From Chloroflexota bacterium (GTDB lineage Bacteria > Chloroflexota > UBA6077 > JACCZL01): a DNA stretch of 64,000 bases. Shown here piece by piece: positions 8,702-18,335 of the stretch (position 1 is its first letter; each line of letters starts with the position of its first letter). Under the pieces are notes generated by a model that was not told the DNA's origin, did no database searches, and saw nothing but the letters and a program-made list of their open reading frames with translations. The position numbers were made by a program, and so were the translations under genes. The DNA is taken from NCBI GenBank assembly GCA_030447245.1, contig JAUJPG010000001.1, forward strand, positions 208,338-272,337. Reading direction: 5' to 3'.

Positions 8702-9604
8702 ATGGACGTTGGTGAGCTCGTCGCTAGCTTCTTTCGAGTTCTCCCGCAGGCGCTCGTCAGCGGCCTGGCGCTTGGGAGCGTGTACGCGCTCATTGCGCAA
8801 GGCTACTACGTCACGTTCACGACGACGGAGACGCTGAATTTCGCGCAGGGTGAGTTCTTGATGGTCGGTGCGCTGACCAGCTTCAGCTTGCTCGTGCTTG
8901 CCGGCCTGCCGTACCTCGTGGCGGTTGTGGCGGTCATCCTGCTGATGGTGCTGATGGGGATCGCCGTCGAACGCGTCGCCATCCGTCCGCTCCGCCAGCT
9001 CCTGTCGGTCGGCTGGATCTTGAGTACGGTCGGCGTGAGCGTCATCCTGCGCCAGTTCGCGGAGATCTACTGGGGCCGCGAGCAGAAGCGGGTGCCCTCG
9101 ATCTTCGGAGATACGCCGCTGTACATTGCCAACACCGGCATCTTCCCACAGGAGCTGTTCATCATTCTCGCGTCACTGCTGACGATGGCGGCGCTGCTGT
9201 TCTTCCTGAAGCGATCCACGTTCGGCAAGGCGCTGCAGGCTGTGGCGTTCAACCCGGCAGCCGCCGGATTGATGGGGATCAACGTCCGCCAGATGGTGGT
9301 CGTTGCCTACGTGATCTCGTCAATCCTGGCGGGGATCGCAGGTGTGCTGATCGCGCCAGTGATATTTGCCCACGCCGAGATGGGCGCACTGCTCGGGCTC
9401 AAGGCCTTCGCGGCGGCGATCATCGGCGGGATCGAGAATCCAGTTGGCATTCTCGTCGTCGGAATAGGACTTGGTATCGCGGAGTTCATCGTCGCCAGCT
9501 ACAACGCCTCGTTCCGCGACGCGGTCACCTTCCTGCTGCTCATCCTCATACTCGCCTGGCGGCCCCAGGGACTGTTCCAGCGAGTGACCGCGGAGAAGGT
9601 GTAG
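8702..9604 (+). CDS. livH: Branched-chain amino-acid ABC transporter permease LivH
   Basis: A 300-residue protein with about eight hydrophobic helices and the LivH signature: GLALGSVYALIAQGYYVTF at the start, NFAQGEFLMVGA, and GGIENPVGILVVGIGLGIAE in the conserved loop that contacts the ATPase. With the LivM part of the next gene it forms the membrane channel of the importer. GGAGGAG is close upstream of the ATG at 8702. The next gene follows after four bases, so translation is probably coupled. Confidence 0.93.
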   Translation: MDVGELVASFFRVLPQALVSGLALGSVYALIAQGYYVTFTTTETLNFAQGEFLMVGALTSFSLLVLAGLPYLVAVVAVILLMVLMGIAVERVAIRPLRQLLSVGWILSTVGVSVILRQFAEIYWGREQKRVPSIFGDTPLYIANTGIFPQELFIILASLLTMAALLFFLKRSTFGKALQAVAFNPAAAGLMGINVRQMVVVAYVISSILAGIAGVLIAPVIFAHAEMGALLGLKAFAAAIIGGIENPVGILVVGIGLGIAEFIVASYNASFRDAVTFLLLILILAWRPQGLFQRVTAEKV

Positions 9605-9608
9605 CGCG

Positions 9609-11666
9609 ATGAAAACGTCGTTCTGGGCGCGGCGGATCGATACGCCGATCTTCAGCCGCGTGTCGCTCGGCAGCGTCGTTCTTACCCTGGCTGCGGTCGC
9701 GGCGATCTTTCTGGTGCCGATGGCAATCGACAATGCGTATTCGATGCGTATTGCACAGCAGATCGCGTTCTACACGATTGCCGCGATTGGCCTGAACGTG
9801 GTGGTCGGCTACCAGGGCCAGGTGTCGCTGGGGCATGGGGGCCTGTTCGCCGTCGGCGCGTACGCCTCAGCGCTGCTGGCGACTCAGGGCGGAGTGCCGG
9901 TATGGATCGCGTTTGTCCTCGCGGCAGGGGTGGCTGGCGGCGTCGGAGCGCTACTCGCGCTGCCGACATTGCGCGCGAAGGGCCCGTACCTGGCGATGGT
10001 CACGATCGCGTTCAGCATCATCGTCTTCGTGGTGGCCCAGAGCTGGACGGACGTCACGCGCGGCCCCGAGGGGATCAAGAATATTCCAGGACCCGAGTGG
10101 TTCGGCACGCAGATCCGCCAGCTCCGCACGTTCCGCCCGTTCGGGGACAGTGGCCCGACGATCAGCGGTGCCGTCGCTTACTTCTGGATCGTGGCGCTGG
10201 CGGCGCTGCTCGTGCAGCTACTGACGAACAATCTGCTCACCGGCCGCTGGGGTCGGACGATCAATGCCGTACGCCAGAGCGAAATCGCCGCCGAGACGAT
10301 CGGCGTCTCGGTGTATCGCTGGAAGGTCGGGGCTTTCACGCTCAGCGCCGTACTGGCAGGCCTCTCAGGCGCGTTCTTTGCGCACCAGGACGGCTACATC
10401 GTCAGCGACACGTTCACCTTCAACAAGTCGGTCGAGCTGCTGGTGTTCGTGATCCTGGGCGGCGCATTCACCTTCAACAAGTCGGTCGAGCTGCTGGTGT
10501 TCGTGATCCTGGGCGGCGCACGGACGCTGTTCGGTCCCCTGGTCGGGTCGACTGTCCTGGTGATCTTGCCCGAGTTTCTCAAGACACTTTCGGAGTACCC
10601 GTTCGTGCCGGCCTGGGCCAAGCCGATCCTGGAGCATTATCTGCTCTTCTACGGAGCTTTGCTGATCCTGGCGCTCATCACCATGCCCGAGGGTATCGCT
10701 GGAGCATTGAAGCGTCTTCCGGGTGTCGCGCGCTTGCTACCCTCCGTGCCGCTGCCGGCGACTCGCGCCGTGACCGCGCTAGCCCCGTCGGAGCTACGCA
10801 ACGGGGCGACCCGCCCGATACTGGTCGCCGACGACATCAAGATGTACTTCGGGGGCCTCAAAGCGGTTGACGGCGTGACCCTGGACGTCCATCCCGGCAA
10901 GATCCAGGGCCTAATTGGCCCGAACGGCTCGGGAAAGAGCACGCTAGTCAACGTCTTGACCGGTGTGTATCGACCGACTGGTGGTCAGGTCCGGCTGGGA
11001 GACGCGATTCTGGACAACCTCTCTCCCCACTCGATCGCGGCGCTCGGCGTGACCAGGACGTTCCAGAACATCCAACTCTTCAAGGACCTGACTGTCCTGG
11101 AGAATGTGCTGGTGGGATACCACCTGCGCATGCGCTATGGCTTCGTCGACCAGATGCTCCGAACCCGGCGCTACGTGCGTGAGGAGTCGGCCTATCGACA
11201 GCGCGCAATGGACCTGCTGTCGTTCCTGGACATCGCTCACCTGGCGACCGCGGAGGCACAATCGCTGCCATACGGGCTGCAACGTCTCGTCGAGATCGCG
11301 CGAGCGCTCGCACTCGGCCCCTCAGTCTTGATTCTGGATGAGCCTGCCGCGGGGATCAATGCCAGCGAGATCGGGCAGGTGTCCGAGGTGATTCGGCGCG
11401 TGCGCGATGCCGGCGTGACAATCCTGGTCATCGAGCATCACATGGACCTGGTGATGGGGGTCTCGGACCACGTCGCGGCTCTGGATCGCGGACAGAAGAT
11501 TGCCGAGGGCACGCCGGCTGAGATCCAGGCGAACGATCGGGTGATTGAAGCGTATCTCGGAGATCCGAACATGTTCAGCCTGTCCGTTGCCGAGGCCGCT
11601 GAGGTCGCCGTTGCCGAAGCCACCGAGGAGGCCGAGGCAGTCACCCACGCGGTCCTGGAACGATGA
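9609..11666 (+). CDS. LivM permease-LivG ATPase fusion protein
   Basis: One 685-residue protein joins two subunits. Residues ~15-385 are the LivM permease (GLNVVVGYQGQVSLGHGGLFAVGAYA near 55-80). Residues ~400-650 are the LivG ATPase: Walker A GPNGSGKST at 437-445, a degenerate signature LPYGLQRLVEIARAL, Walker B ILDEPAAGIN, and H-loop VIEHHMDLVM. LivM-LivG fusions are known in several phyla. The oddity is an exact 54-base tandem duplication that repeats 18 residues (269-286 and 287-304) at the conserved helix before the ATPase-facing loop, normally present once. The extra piece could disturb the helix or be an assembly error. It overlaps livF by ATGA. Confidence 0.93.
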   Translation: MKTSFWARRIDTPIFSRVSLGSVVLTLAAVAAIFLVPMAIDNAYSMRIAQQIAFYTIAAIGLNVVVGYQGQVSLGHGGLFAVGAYASALLATQGGVPVWIAFVLAAGVAGGVGALLALPTLRAKGPYLAMVTIAFSIIVFVVAQSWTDVTRGPEGIKNIPGPEWFGTQIRQLRTFRPFGDSGPTISGAVAYFWIVALAALLVQLLTNNLLTGRWGRTINAVRQSEIAAETIGVSVYRWKVGAFTLSAVLAGLSGAFFAHQDGYIVSDTFTFNKSVELLVFVILGGAFTFNKSVELLVFVILGGARTLFGPLVGSTVLVILPEFLKTLSEYPFVPAWAKPILEHYLLFYGALLILALITMPEGIAGALKRLPGVARLLPSVPLPATRAVTALAPSELRNGATRPILVADDIKMYFGGLKAVDGVTLDVHPGKIQGLIGPNGSGKSTLVNVLTGVYRPTGGQVRLGDAILDNLSPHSIAALGVTRTFQNIQLFKDLTVLENVLVGYHLRMRYGFVDQMLRTRRYVREESAYRQRAMDLLSFLDIAHLATAEAQSLPYGLQRLVEIARALALGPSVLILDEPAAGINASEIGQVSEVIRRVRDAGVTILVIEHHMDLVMGVSDHVAALDRGQKIAEGTPAEIQANDRVIEAYLGDPNMFSLSVAEAAEVAVAEATEEAEAVTHAVLER
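10413..10520 (+). repeat. Exact in-frame 54-bp tandem duplication inside LivM
   Basis: Unit one is 10413-10466 and unit two is 10467-10520. They are identical base for base, encode 18 residues beginning FTFNKSVELL, and keep the reading frame. LivM homologues have this segment once, just before the GGxxTLxGP loop. Confidence 0.97.
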
Positions 11667-12472
11667 GCGCCGGGACATCCAGCGCGGCCGCGGCGCCGAG
11701 TCGCACAGACCTGAGTCAGGACGCGGTGCTCAGCATTCGTGACCTCGTAGTTAGCTATGGGCAGGTTGAGGCGCTCCACGGAATCTCGCTCGACGTTCGG
11801 CGCGGGGAGGTCGTCGCGCTCATCGGATCCAATGGCGCAGGCAAGTCGACGACGCTGCGGGCAGTCTCTGGGATGATCCGCCCTGCCAGCGGGCGCGTTC
11901 TGTTTGAGGGACGCGACATCGCCGGCATGCCGAGTCATGAAGTCGTGCGTCTGGGCCTGGTCCACGTGCCGGAGGGTCGTCAGGTCTTCGCCAACCAGAG
12001 CGTCCGCGACAACCTTGTCCTCGGAGCGTTCCCACACCTCCGTAGCAAGGCAGAGACGGCAGCCGTGTTCGAACGCGAGTTCGATCGCTTTCCAGTCCTC
12101 CGCGAGAGGCAGAACCAGCTCGCCGGCACCCTCTCGGGCGGCGAGCAGCAGATGCTCGCCATCTCGCGTGGCCTGATGGCGCGGCCGAAGGTGCTGTTGC
12201 TGGACGAACCCTCGATGGGGCTTGCGCCCCTCCTGGTCAAGCAAGTGGCCGACACCGTCAAGCAGCTCAACGCGGAGGGTGTCACGATCCTCCTTGTCGA
12301 GCAGATGGCCACGATGGCGCTCAGCGTTGCCCACCGGGCCTACGTTATCCAGAACGGCACCGTGCGGATCGAGGGTCCAAGCGCCGAAGTCGCGCGCAAT
12401 GCGGAAGTCGTTCGCGCCTATCTCGGAGGAGCGGCGCAGCACGAGCTCGGATCGGCAGCCGAGACTCGCTGA
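11663..12472 (+). CDS. livF: Branched-chain amino-acid ABC transporter ATPase LivF
   Basis: A 269-residue ABC ATPase with Walker A GSNGAGKST at 55-63, signature LSGGEQQMLAISRGL, Walker B LLLDEPSMGLAP and H-loop LLVEQM. The phrase VPEGRQVFANQSVRDNL is typical of LivF. It pairs with the ATPase half of the LivM-LivG fusion as the second nucleotide-binding subunit. Its ATG overlaps the stop of the fusion gene (ATGA), showing coupled translation. It is the last gene of the operon; a convergent gene on the other strand ends 88 bases downstream. Confidence 0.94.
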   Translation: MSAGTSSAAAAPSRTDLSQDAVLSIRDLVVSYGQVEALHGISLDVRRGEVVALIGSNGAGKSTTLRAVSGMIRPASGRVLFEGRDIAGMPSHEVVRLGLVHVPEGRQVFANQSVRDNLVLGAFPHLRSKAETAAVFEREFDRFPVLRERQNQLAGTLSGGEQQMLAISRGLMARPKVLLLDEPSMGLAPLLVKQVADTVKQLNAEGVTILLVEQMATMALSVAHRAYVIQNGTVRIEGPSAEVARNAEVVRAYLGGAAQHELGSAAETR

Positions 12473-12560
12473 ATGCGGTTCGCCGCGTCTGGTCCCACTG
12501 AGACCGGGCCCGAACGAACGCCCGCCACACGAACGCCGATTCCAAGGTGGACGCTGAGGG

Positions 12561-13457
12561 TCAGGGCTGCACGAATCCGGGGACAGCGTCGAACAAGCCC
12601 GTGGCGCTCGGTGGGTCCGCTGGCGCCGCGGGAATAGCTGCAGGCTGTTCCGTGGTCGCCGCCGCGAGTGACGGGCCGCCGACAGAGGCGGCGGTCGCGC
12701 TCTCTCTTCCCTGGCTGTCTCGTAGCTTCACGAACCAAGTGGCCGTGCCGACCGGCTTCTTTGGCGTAAATGGTTCCCACTCCGCCCCGGCAAAGTCGGG
12801 GCGATCGGAGACGACGATCTCAGTCGCCCGACCCATCTGTTTGGAGTTCCCACCCGCGGGTGCGCATTCCTCATTGGTCAGCCGCAGGCTCGTCCCGGCA
12901 CCCGTAGCCTCGGCGTGAACCGGCAGGACGTTGGGACGACAGCCGAAATCGATCGTCCAGAATTGCCCATAGGGACCGCCTTGCATGTAGGCAATGCCCA
13001 TCTCACGCCAGCCTTTGCGCAGCATGACCCCACGGTGGAGAGGGTCGGACAAAAGCCAGTTGGTCGCGGCCTCAGCAGTCGCCCGGGCCGAGATCACCTC
13101 GACGACGATCCATGGACTGGCGGGCGGCACCTGGTACCCGTGGCGGACGGCCCGGGACTGCGGTGTGGACCCGTCTCGCCCCTCGTGCTCCATGTAGCCG
13201 CGCGCCACCATGTCCTTCGTGTGAGCCGCCGCCGCAGCGGCAAGCTCGGGGTTGACCACCAGGGGGCTCAAACCTTGCGCGAGTCTGGCCTGATTGACCA
13301 GGAATGCCATTCGGGCCACCGGATCCGGAGTCTCCTCGACCGCGCCGGCGGCGGGGGCTGCCACGAGGAGGGCGCCGAGGGTCGTGATAAGCGCCAATGT
13401 GCGTCCGATTGCGAGCTCCTTGCGCCGTTGTTCCCGTGGGTATGGTCCGCCGGACAC
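12561..13457 (-). CDS. Exported CAP/SCP-domain protein
   Basis: The protein (~298 aa) has an N-terminal signal peptide (RRKELAIGRTLALITTLGALLVAAPAAGA) and then a CAP domain (YkwD/SCP family). Visible CAP elements are VNQARLAQGLSPLVVNPELAAAAAAHTKDM, GYMEHEGRDG, and NWLLSDPLHRGVMLRKGWREMGI, in the usual order. The C-terminal ~90 residues are a less conserved domain ending in an Ala/Pro-rich tail. Bacterial CAP proteins act outside the cell, but their activity is mostly unknown. The frame stays open far upstream into antisense of a transposase, which I reject. I start at the GTG at 13457, which gives a proper signal peptide; TTG 13397 is an alternative, and neither has a strong ribosome binding site. 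Confidence 0.8.
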   Translation of the reverse strand: MSGGPYPREQRRKELAIGRTLALITTLGALLVAAPAAGAVEETPDPVARMAFLVNQARLAQGLSPLVVNPELAAAAAAHTKDMVARGYMEHEGRDGSTPQSRAVRHGYQVPPASPWIVVEVISARATAEAATNWLLSDPLHRGVMLRKGWREMGIAYMQGGPYGQFWTIDFGCRPNVLPVHAEATGAGTSLRLTNEECAPAGGNSKQMGRATEIVVSDRPDFAGAEWEPFTPKKPVGTATWFVKLRDSQGRESATAASVGGPSLAAATTEQPAAIPAAPADPPSATGLFDAVPGFVQP

Positions 13458-13526
13458 GAGAGCGGGGCCTAGGCTACCACAGAACCGTGGGGCTTGTGAA
13501 CCCCCCACACTGAGGGGAGTGAGGGC

Positions 13527-14690
13527 ATGAGCGTGAGGCAGCAGAGCAAGCACGAGTTGGCGGCGGCGATCAGTGGGCGGTATCGTCGGGCCGGGCGGGC
13601 GGACAAGGGACGGATCTTGGACGAGTTCGTCGCGGCGACCGGGTACGAGCGGACGTGGGCCATCCGGCTGCTGCGGGGCGGTCCGCCGCGGCCGCGCGTC
13701 GGTCACGGCGGGCGGCCACGGACGTACTCGTCGGTGGTGGTCGGGGCGCTGCGGGCGGCGGCCGAGGCCAGCGGCTGGCTGTGCGGCAAGCGGCTGGCAC
13801 CGTTTCTGGCTGAGCTGGTCCCGGCCCTGGAGGCCGAGGGCGGCCTGGCCTTGGAGCCGGCCGTGCGCGCGCAGCTGGTGCGGATGAGCGCGGCGACGAT
13901 CGATCGTCGGCTGCGGCCCTTCCGCCTGCAGGCGCGTCCGCACGGGCTGGGGACGACCAAGCCGGGCACGCTGCTCAAGCAGCAGGTCGCCGTGCGGACG
14001 TGCACCCCATGGGACGAGGAGCGGGTCGGGTTCGTCGAGATCGACCTGGTGGCGCATTGCGGACTCAGCACGGCCATTCCCTGAATACCCTGACGGTCAC
14101 CGACGTGGCCAGCGGCTGGACCGAGTGCATCGGGGTCTGGGGCAAGGGCCAGGCGGCGGTCTTCACCGCCCTGCAGGCGGTGCGCGCGCCTGCCCTTCCC
14201 GCTGCTGGGGATCGACTCGGACAACGGCGCGAGTTCCTCAACGCCCACCTGGTCCGCTACTGCGAGCAGGCCGGGCCTGACCTTCACCACCGCGGCCGTA
14301 CTGGAAGAATGACCAGGCCCATGTCGAGCAGAAGAACTGGTCGGTCGTGCGCAAGCTGATCGGCTACGATCGCTACGAGAGCGAGGCGGCCCTGGCCCAC
14401 CTGAACGCAGTCTACGAGCGGCTGCGGGTCTGGACCAACCACTGGCAGCCGGTGCTCAAGCTGATCGGCAAGGAGCGGCGCGGCGCCAGGGTGACCAAGC
14501 GGTACGACACCGCGCAGACGCCGACCGACGGGTGCTGGACGTCGGCGTGCTCGACGAGCCACCCGCCAGAGCCTGGCGGCCGAGCACGCCGTCCACGGGC
14601 CGGGTCGCCCTGCGGCGTGCGCTCGACGCCGCGGTGCTTGATCGCCTGCGCGAGCCGCCGCGCGAGTGGCAGACGACGGTCGCCGGGTGA
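13527..14690 (+). mobile_element. Frameshifted DDE (integrase-core, ISNCY-like) transposase of an insertion sequence
   Basis: Joined across frames, the region encodes an rve/DDE transposase of about 385 residues. The first frame runs 13527-14084: an HTH-like region (SVRQQSKHELAAAISGRYR, YERTWAIRLL), then SAATIDRRLRPFR, TKPGTLLKQQ and the first catalytic Asp in GFVEIDLVAHCG. Other frames then give LNTLTVTDVASGWTE, the second Asp in GIDSDNG, the catalytic Glu in DQAHVEQKNWSVVRKLIGYDRY, and finally VLDVGVLDEPPARAW before a stop at 14690. At least four indels lie near 14065-14090, 14185-14240, 14290-14310 and 14520-14530, so no single intact protein is made. All three catalytic residues survive, arguing that the damage is recent or a sequencing artefact. 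Family naming is from memory and approximate. Confidence 0.85.
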
Positions 14691-14698
14691 TCCAGTGA

Positions 14699-14745
14699 AT
14701 TGAGGCAACGATCCGCTTCCCGGTGTCGGGAAGTATTGAGGCAAC
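14699..14745 (+). repeat. Direct repeat-hairpin-direct repeat at right side of the IS
   Basis: ATTGAGGCAAC occurs at 14699-14709 and again at 14735-14745. Between them CTTCCCG (14716-14722) and CGGGAAG (14727-14733) form a perfect 7-bp hairpin with a GTGT loop. The block begins nine bases after the transposase stop and is probably the right end of the element. I could not find a matching left end near 13400-13526. Confidence 0.6.
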
Positions 14746-15003
14746 ACGCCCCGCGCAGCTCCGTCAGTGTTGACGCCGTACTGGAAGGCGCACAATCCCG
14801 GCATCGCGTGAGGCGTTGTTGTGGCGAGCGATGCGCACTCGCGGACTCTCAACGGGCTTATTTTCGGCGCAAGGTGCGTGACCCACCGGGGAATTCAGCG
14901 GCAGCACAATCGCCTCGGAACGCTGCCACGTCTCGGAATGGCGTGCTATCCTTGCGCTGCTGGCGCGCCCGATTTCTGGTGCCTGGCGGAGGTGGCGCGG
15001 ACT

Positions 15004-15542
15004 GTGGCGGGAGAGCAGACGGAGTTCGGACTCGTCGGAGGGATCGAGGCTGATGCCGTTGGGCCAGCGGCCGACGCGCGTTTCGCTGCTTGTAACTCGT
15101 GATGACGCGTCAGCGTGGCTGTGGGTCGAGCGAGAGCAGTTGCAGGCGCTCGCCATGCTCATCGAACAGCTTCTGACGGGCTTACCGGCCCTTGATCTGC
15201 GAGGAACGCCCCCGCCAACAGCAGGAGACGGCCAGTGCAGGGAAGCGCTCTGAAGGACTGTCACCGCAGGTCGAGTTCAAGGTGGGCCAGCTCGCGCTGG
15301 GTTACGATGAGTCCGACAAGCGGTACCTGCTGATTGCCCACGACGCAGAAAGTGATCCCGAGGGGCCCGCCCGTTTCAGTTGCCAGGCGACGCGCCCGCA
15401 GCTACGGTCCTTGAGCGAGAGCATCGCGCCGCTGCTGGCGGCGGGCCGCCCGCGTTGCCCCGCTTGCGAGGCGCCCCTAAACGCGGGCGGTCACATCTGT
15501 CCGCGCGCCAATGGTCATGCTGCCAGAGCAGCGGAGGACTGA
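15004..15542 (+). pseudogene. DUF3090 family protein, two frameshifts
   Basis: Three successive frames together give a DUF3090 protein of the usual ~180 residues. The first piece (from GTG 15004) reads TEFGLVGGIEADAVGP; the second (about 15080-15200) reads LLVTRDDASAWLWVEREQLQALAMLIEQLL; the third (to 15542) reads VEFKVGQLALGYDESDKRYLLIAHD and ends with a zinc-binding-like CPACEAPLNAGGHICPRANGH. The shifts lie near 15078-15085 and 15200-15245. DUF3090 is found mainly in Actinobacteria and Chloroflexota and has no established function. Apart from the indels the conserved motifs are intact. The 313 bases between the transposase stop (14690) and 15004 hold the IS-end repeats and no gene I can support. 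Confidence 0.8.
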
Positions 15543-15585
15543 GGGTCGCCCCTCCGCGTCCGGCGACCTCATCGCCCGCCAGGGG

Positions 15586-17823
15586 CTAGCTCTCGTCCAG
15601 GGCAATTCTGATCAGCTTGCCGTGCGCTGGGTCGGTCACGTAGAGCCTGGCACCCGCGACCGCGACCCCGAACGGCGTGGCCGGGGCTGTCTCGATCTCA
15701 CCCAGGGGCTACCTTCGGCGTCGAACACGCGAACCCGTTGCTCGGACGGTTCGCTAACGACGACGCTGCCGTGCGGCGTGATCGCCAGGCGAGGTCCCTC
15801 AATCGTGTCGCCCACGGCGATCGACCACCCCCGAGTCGCCTTCCGCGGAGATTCAGCACCTCCACTCTGCCCCGGCCGGGGAAGCGCTACGAAAAGCCGG
15901 CCGTTATCGTCGACAACGACGTCGGTCGGCTGGTCTAGCTCGGCCCCGGAGCTTTTCGGAGCCGAACGTCTCGAGCAATGCTCCGCTGGTCGAGGCCACG
16001 ATGACGCGGTTGCGGCCCGGTGTCGGCTATGTACAAGCGCCCATCTGGTCCCAGGTCGATGCCCCGGGGTCGGTACATCCCCCAGGACTCCCCGAACGTC
16101 CCCACGATCTCACCGTTGTCCCTAGTCTTGAGTACGACGTTCCGCCTCGGATCCACGATGTAGAGTGAGCCATCCAGGCCCGGGCGCAAGATCCCACGCT
16201 TCGGCCTGCGACGCGGACTGAGCGGCGGGCGGGGGCGAAAGGATTCGCCGGTCCAGATCGACCCGGCGGACACGTCCGACTTGGTCGACGACGAGCACGT
16301 CGCCCCGAGCGTCTGCAGTCACACCACGCGGGGCAGACTGGCCTCGGCCGGCGTCGATCTCGAAATCGATGCGGAGGTTGACTGCGTCGGGGCTTTGCGT
16401 CGGCCAAGCCCGCCCCGGTTGCCCGGGTCCAGCCAGCGACACGCGCGGGTGCTGCTCGCGCCAGGCGGTTACGGTGAGCCCGGGCTCGTCGTCGCGGGCA
16501 CGGCGACGCTGCTCTTGGCGCCAGGCGCTGAACTCACCGTAATAGATAGGCCGGCTCGATCATGCGCCGCCTCTGGCGTGGCCATCCATCGAGCGTACGC
16601 CTGCCAGTTCGCCACGCCGATCCACGTAACACCTACGATGAGCACAGCGCGAGCCAGCGACGGGTGCCCCGGATGCTCCGAAGGCCACGATTGAGTGCAA
16701 CGCCAACGAACAGGAAGAACGCCGGCAGCGCGACGATGGCCCTGGCGAGGTCGGGGATACCGATGGTCAGAACTTGGGTCGGCAGGAGCGGCACGAAGAG
16801 TAGCGCGAGCCAGAGCGCCAGATCGGAGGGCCGGGCGAGGGCCAGGGTCAGTCCCACGACGTAGAGCGTCCCGCTGACGCTGTCTAGCGCCGCCCGACCC
16901 GAGAGCGATATCGTCTGTTGCCGTCGAGAGTCGGGTCCAAGATCAGGTAAGCCCGCAGCGTCGAGCCTGCCTGGCGCGCGATCACCGACGGGAGCTGCTC
17001 GGGCCGAGTAGTGCGGAGGATTGACCGACCATCCACGTAGCGCTGGACGTCGCCCCAGCGTTCGATCAGCGTCGGGACGCGGGGTACTACCGTCAGCGTG
17101 AAGGCCGCGATTAGCACCACACTGCCAGCGAGCAGCGCCCTCGGCGCTCGCGCTGGGTAGCCAGCCACGCCGCCACGGCGGCGAGCAATGTCGGAAGGAT
17201 GAAGACTCCCGCGAGAAATCCGTACCATCCCATGCCTGCCCAGAAGCCCGGCCGACGCCCACGGCCACCACGAGCGCCCGCTTACGGCCCGCTGGAGGGA
17301 CCATACGGCGAGCAATGCGTACAGCGCGACGAAAACGTTGACCTCGCCGTTACGTGAGAAGAACAGGGCCCACGGGCTAAACGCGAGTAGGCCCGGTTGC
17401 TCCCAGAGTGGCAAATGGAGAGCACTTGTGTCGGCACACCGCGTAGAAGATCGCCAGCATCCCGAGGCTGGCCGCGCCCGGACGCCAATCGAAGCGCAGC
17501 GTAGTCCGCGCCAAGTGTCTCCCCAGCAGCCACACCATCAGCAGCGAGGGGTAGAGGGAGAAGGCTGGGTTCCCGTCCCATGACAAGTCGAACGGTCCGG
17601 GGCCGTGTCCAGCAAGAATTCGGTACATCAAGGCGAGGTGGTCAGCCTCGTCGGGTAAGAGGTTCGGCTCAATCCTGCCGAGTCCGACGACCCGCGCCGC
17701 GAGGGCAGCAAGCATCACAACGGCAAGTCCGGGCCCACTCGGCCCGACTCGTGCCGCGTGTCCGTGGCCCTCGTGCGGGAGAGGGCATTGGGGCCACGGA
17801 TCGAGCAGTGGGCGGGGCTGCAT
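15586..17823 (-). pseudogene. PMT/GT39-like membrane glycosyltransferase with C-terminal NHL repeats, multiply frameshifted
   Basis: Starting at ATG 17823, eleven bases after the VOC gene stop, the minus strand encodes a membrane transferase (GLGRIEPNLLPDEADHLALMYRIL, the acidic loop of GT-C enzymes) with many hydrophobic segments, then an extracytoplasmic beta-propeller of NHL repeats (PRGVTADARGDVLVVDQVG, DGSLYIVDPRRNVVLKT, PRGIDLGPDGRLYIADTG, and PFGVAVAGARLYVTDP at the end). The stop is at 15586, so the intact protein would be ~745 residues. The frame changes at least six times, for example near 17430, 17240, 17150, 16930, 16640 and 16200. Each stretch still looks like good coding sequence. 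It would be the second gene of an operon with the VOC protein. Confidence 0.75.
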
Positions 17824-17834
17824 CGCCTCGCGAC

Positions 17835-18335
17835 TCAGCTCTGCGTGCGTCCGCGGCGGCACTCAGGAGTCGCGTCGACGCTCAGTGCGTCGTCACCGGG
17901 CTGGAACAGCTCGACGGTGTACCCATCGGGGTCGCGGAGGTAGAGGGCGACGACGCCACGGTGCGGCCCGTGGGTGAGCTCCACCGGCCGTGCTGAACGT
18001 GCTGGGAAGCCGGCCTGAGCCAGGCGACCGTGGAGCGCGTGGATGTCGTCGACCGCGAAGCAGACGTGACCGGTGCCAGGGTCGCGAGTTTCGGGGTGGG
18101 TGGGGACGCCCGGCGGCTCGAGGTACTGCAACAGCTCGAGCCGGACGTCGTCACCGGGCACGCGAAGCATTGCGATGCGGAGTCGAGCTCCGGGGTACCC
18201 AACGACAGCCCCGATGTCCTCGGTGGTCCGCTCGAAGACGTCGAGCAAGCTCAGCCCCAGCAGATCGCGGTAGAAAACGATCGAGCGCTCCAAATCGGCG
18301 ACCGTGATGCCCGCGTGGTTGATGGCACGCAACAT
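17835..18335 (-). CDS. VOC (glyoxalase/dioxygenase superfamily) protein
   Basis: A 166-residue VOC protein with two beta-alpha-beta-beta-beta repeats. The metal-binding pattern is visible: H in INHAGITVADLERSIVFYRDLLGL, E in DVRLELLQYLEP, H in GTGHVCFAVDDI and E in GYTVELFQP. VOC proteins with this H/E/H/E set include glyoxalase I, methylmalonyl-CoA epimerase and dioxygenases. Epimerase is worth considering because a propionyl-CoA carboxylase and methylmalonyl-CoA mutase are encoded 5-12 kb away, but nothing in the sequence decides it. The last ~15 residues are a polar tail. The gene is intact although the next gene on the same strand is multiply frameshifted. Confidence 0.85.
   Translation of the reverse strand: MLRAINHAGITVADLERSIVFYRDLLGLSLLDVFERTTEDIGAVVGYPGARLRIAMLRVPGDDVRLELLQYLEPPGVPTHPETRDPGTGHVCFAVDDIHALHGRLAQAGFPARSARPVELTHGPHRGVVALYLRDPDGYTVELFQPGDDALSVDATPECRRGRTQS

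Noticed and set aside
12561-14057. A 498-codon minus-strand frame that includes the CAP gene and more
   Set aside because: The upstream ~200 codons are antisense to the transposase and lack any domain; only the part from about 13457 is a real gene.
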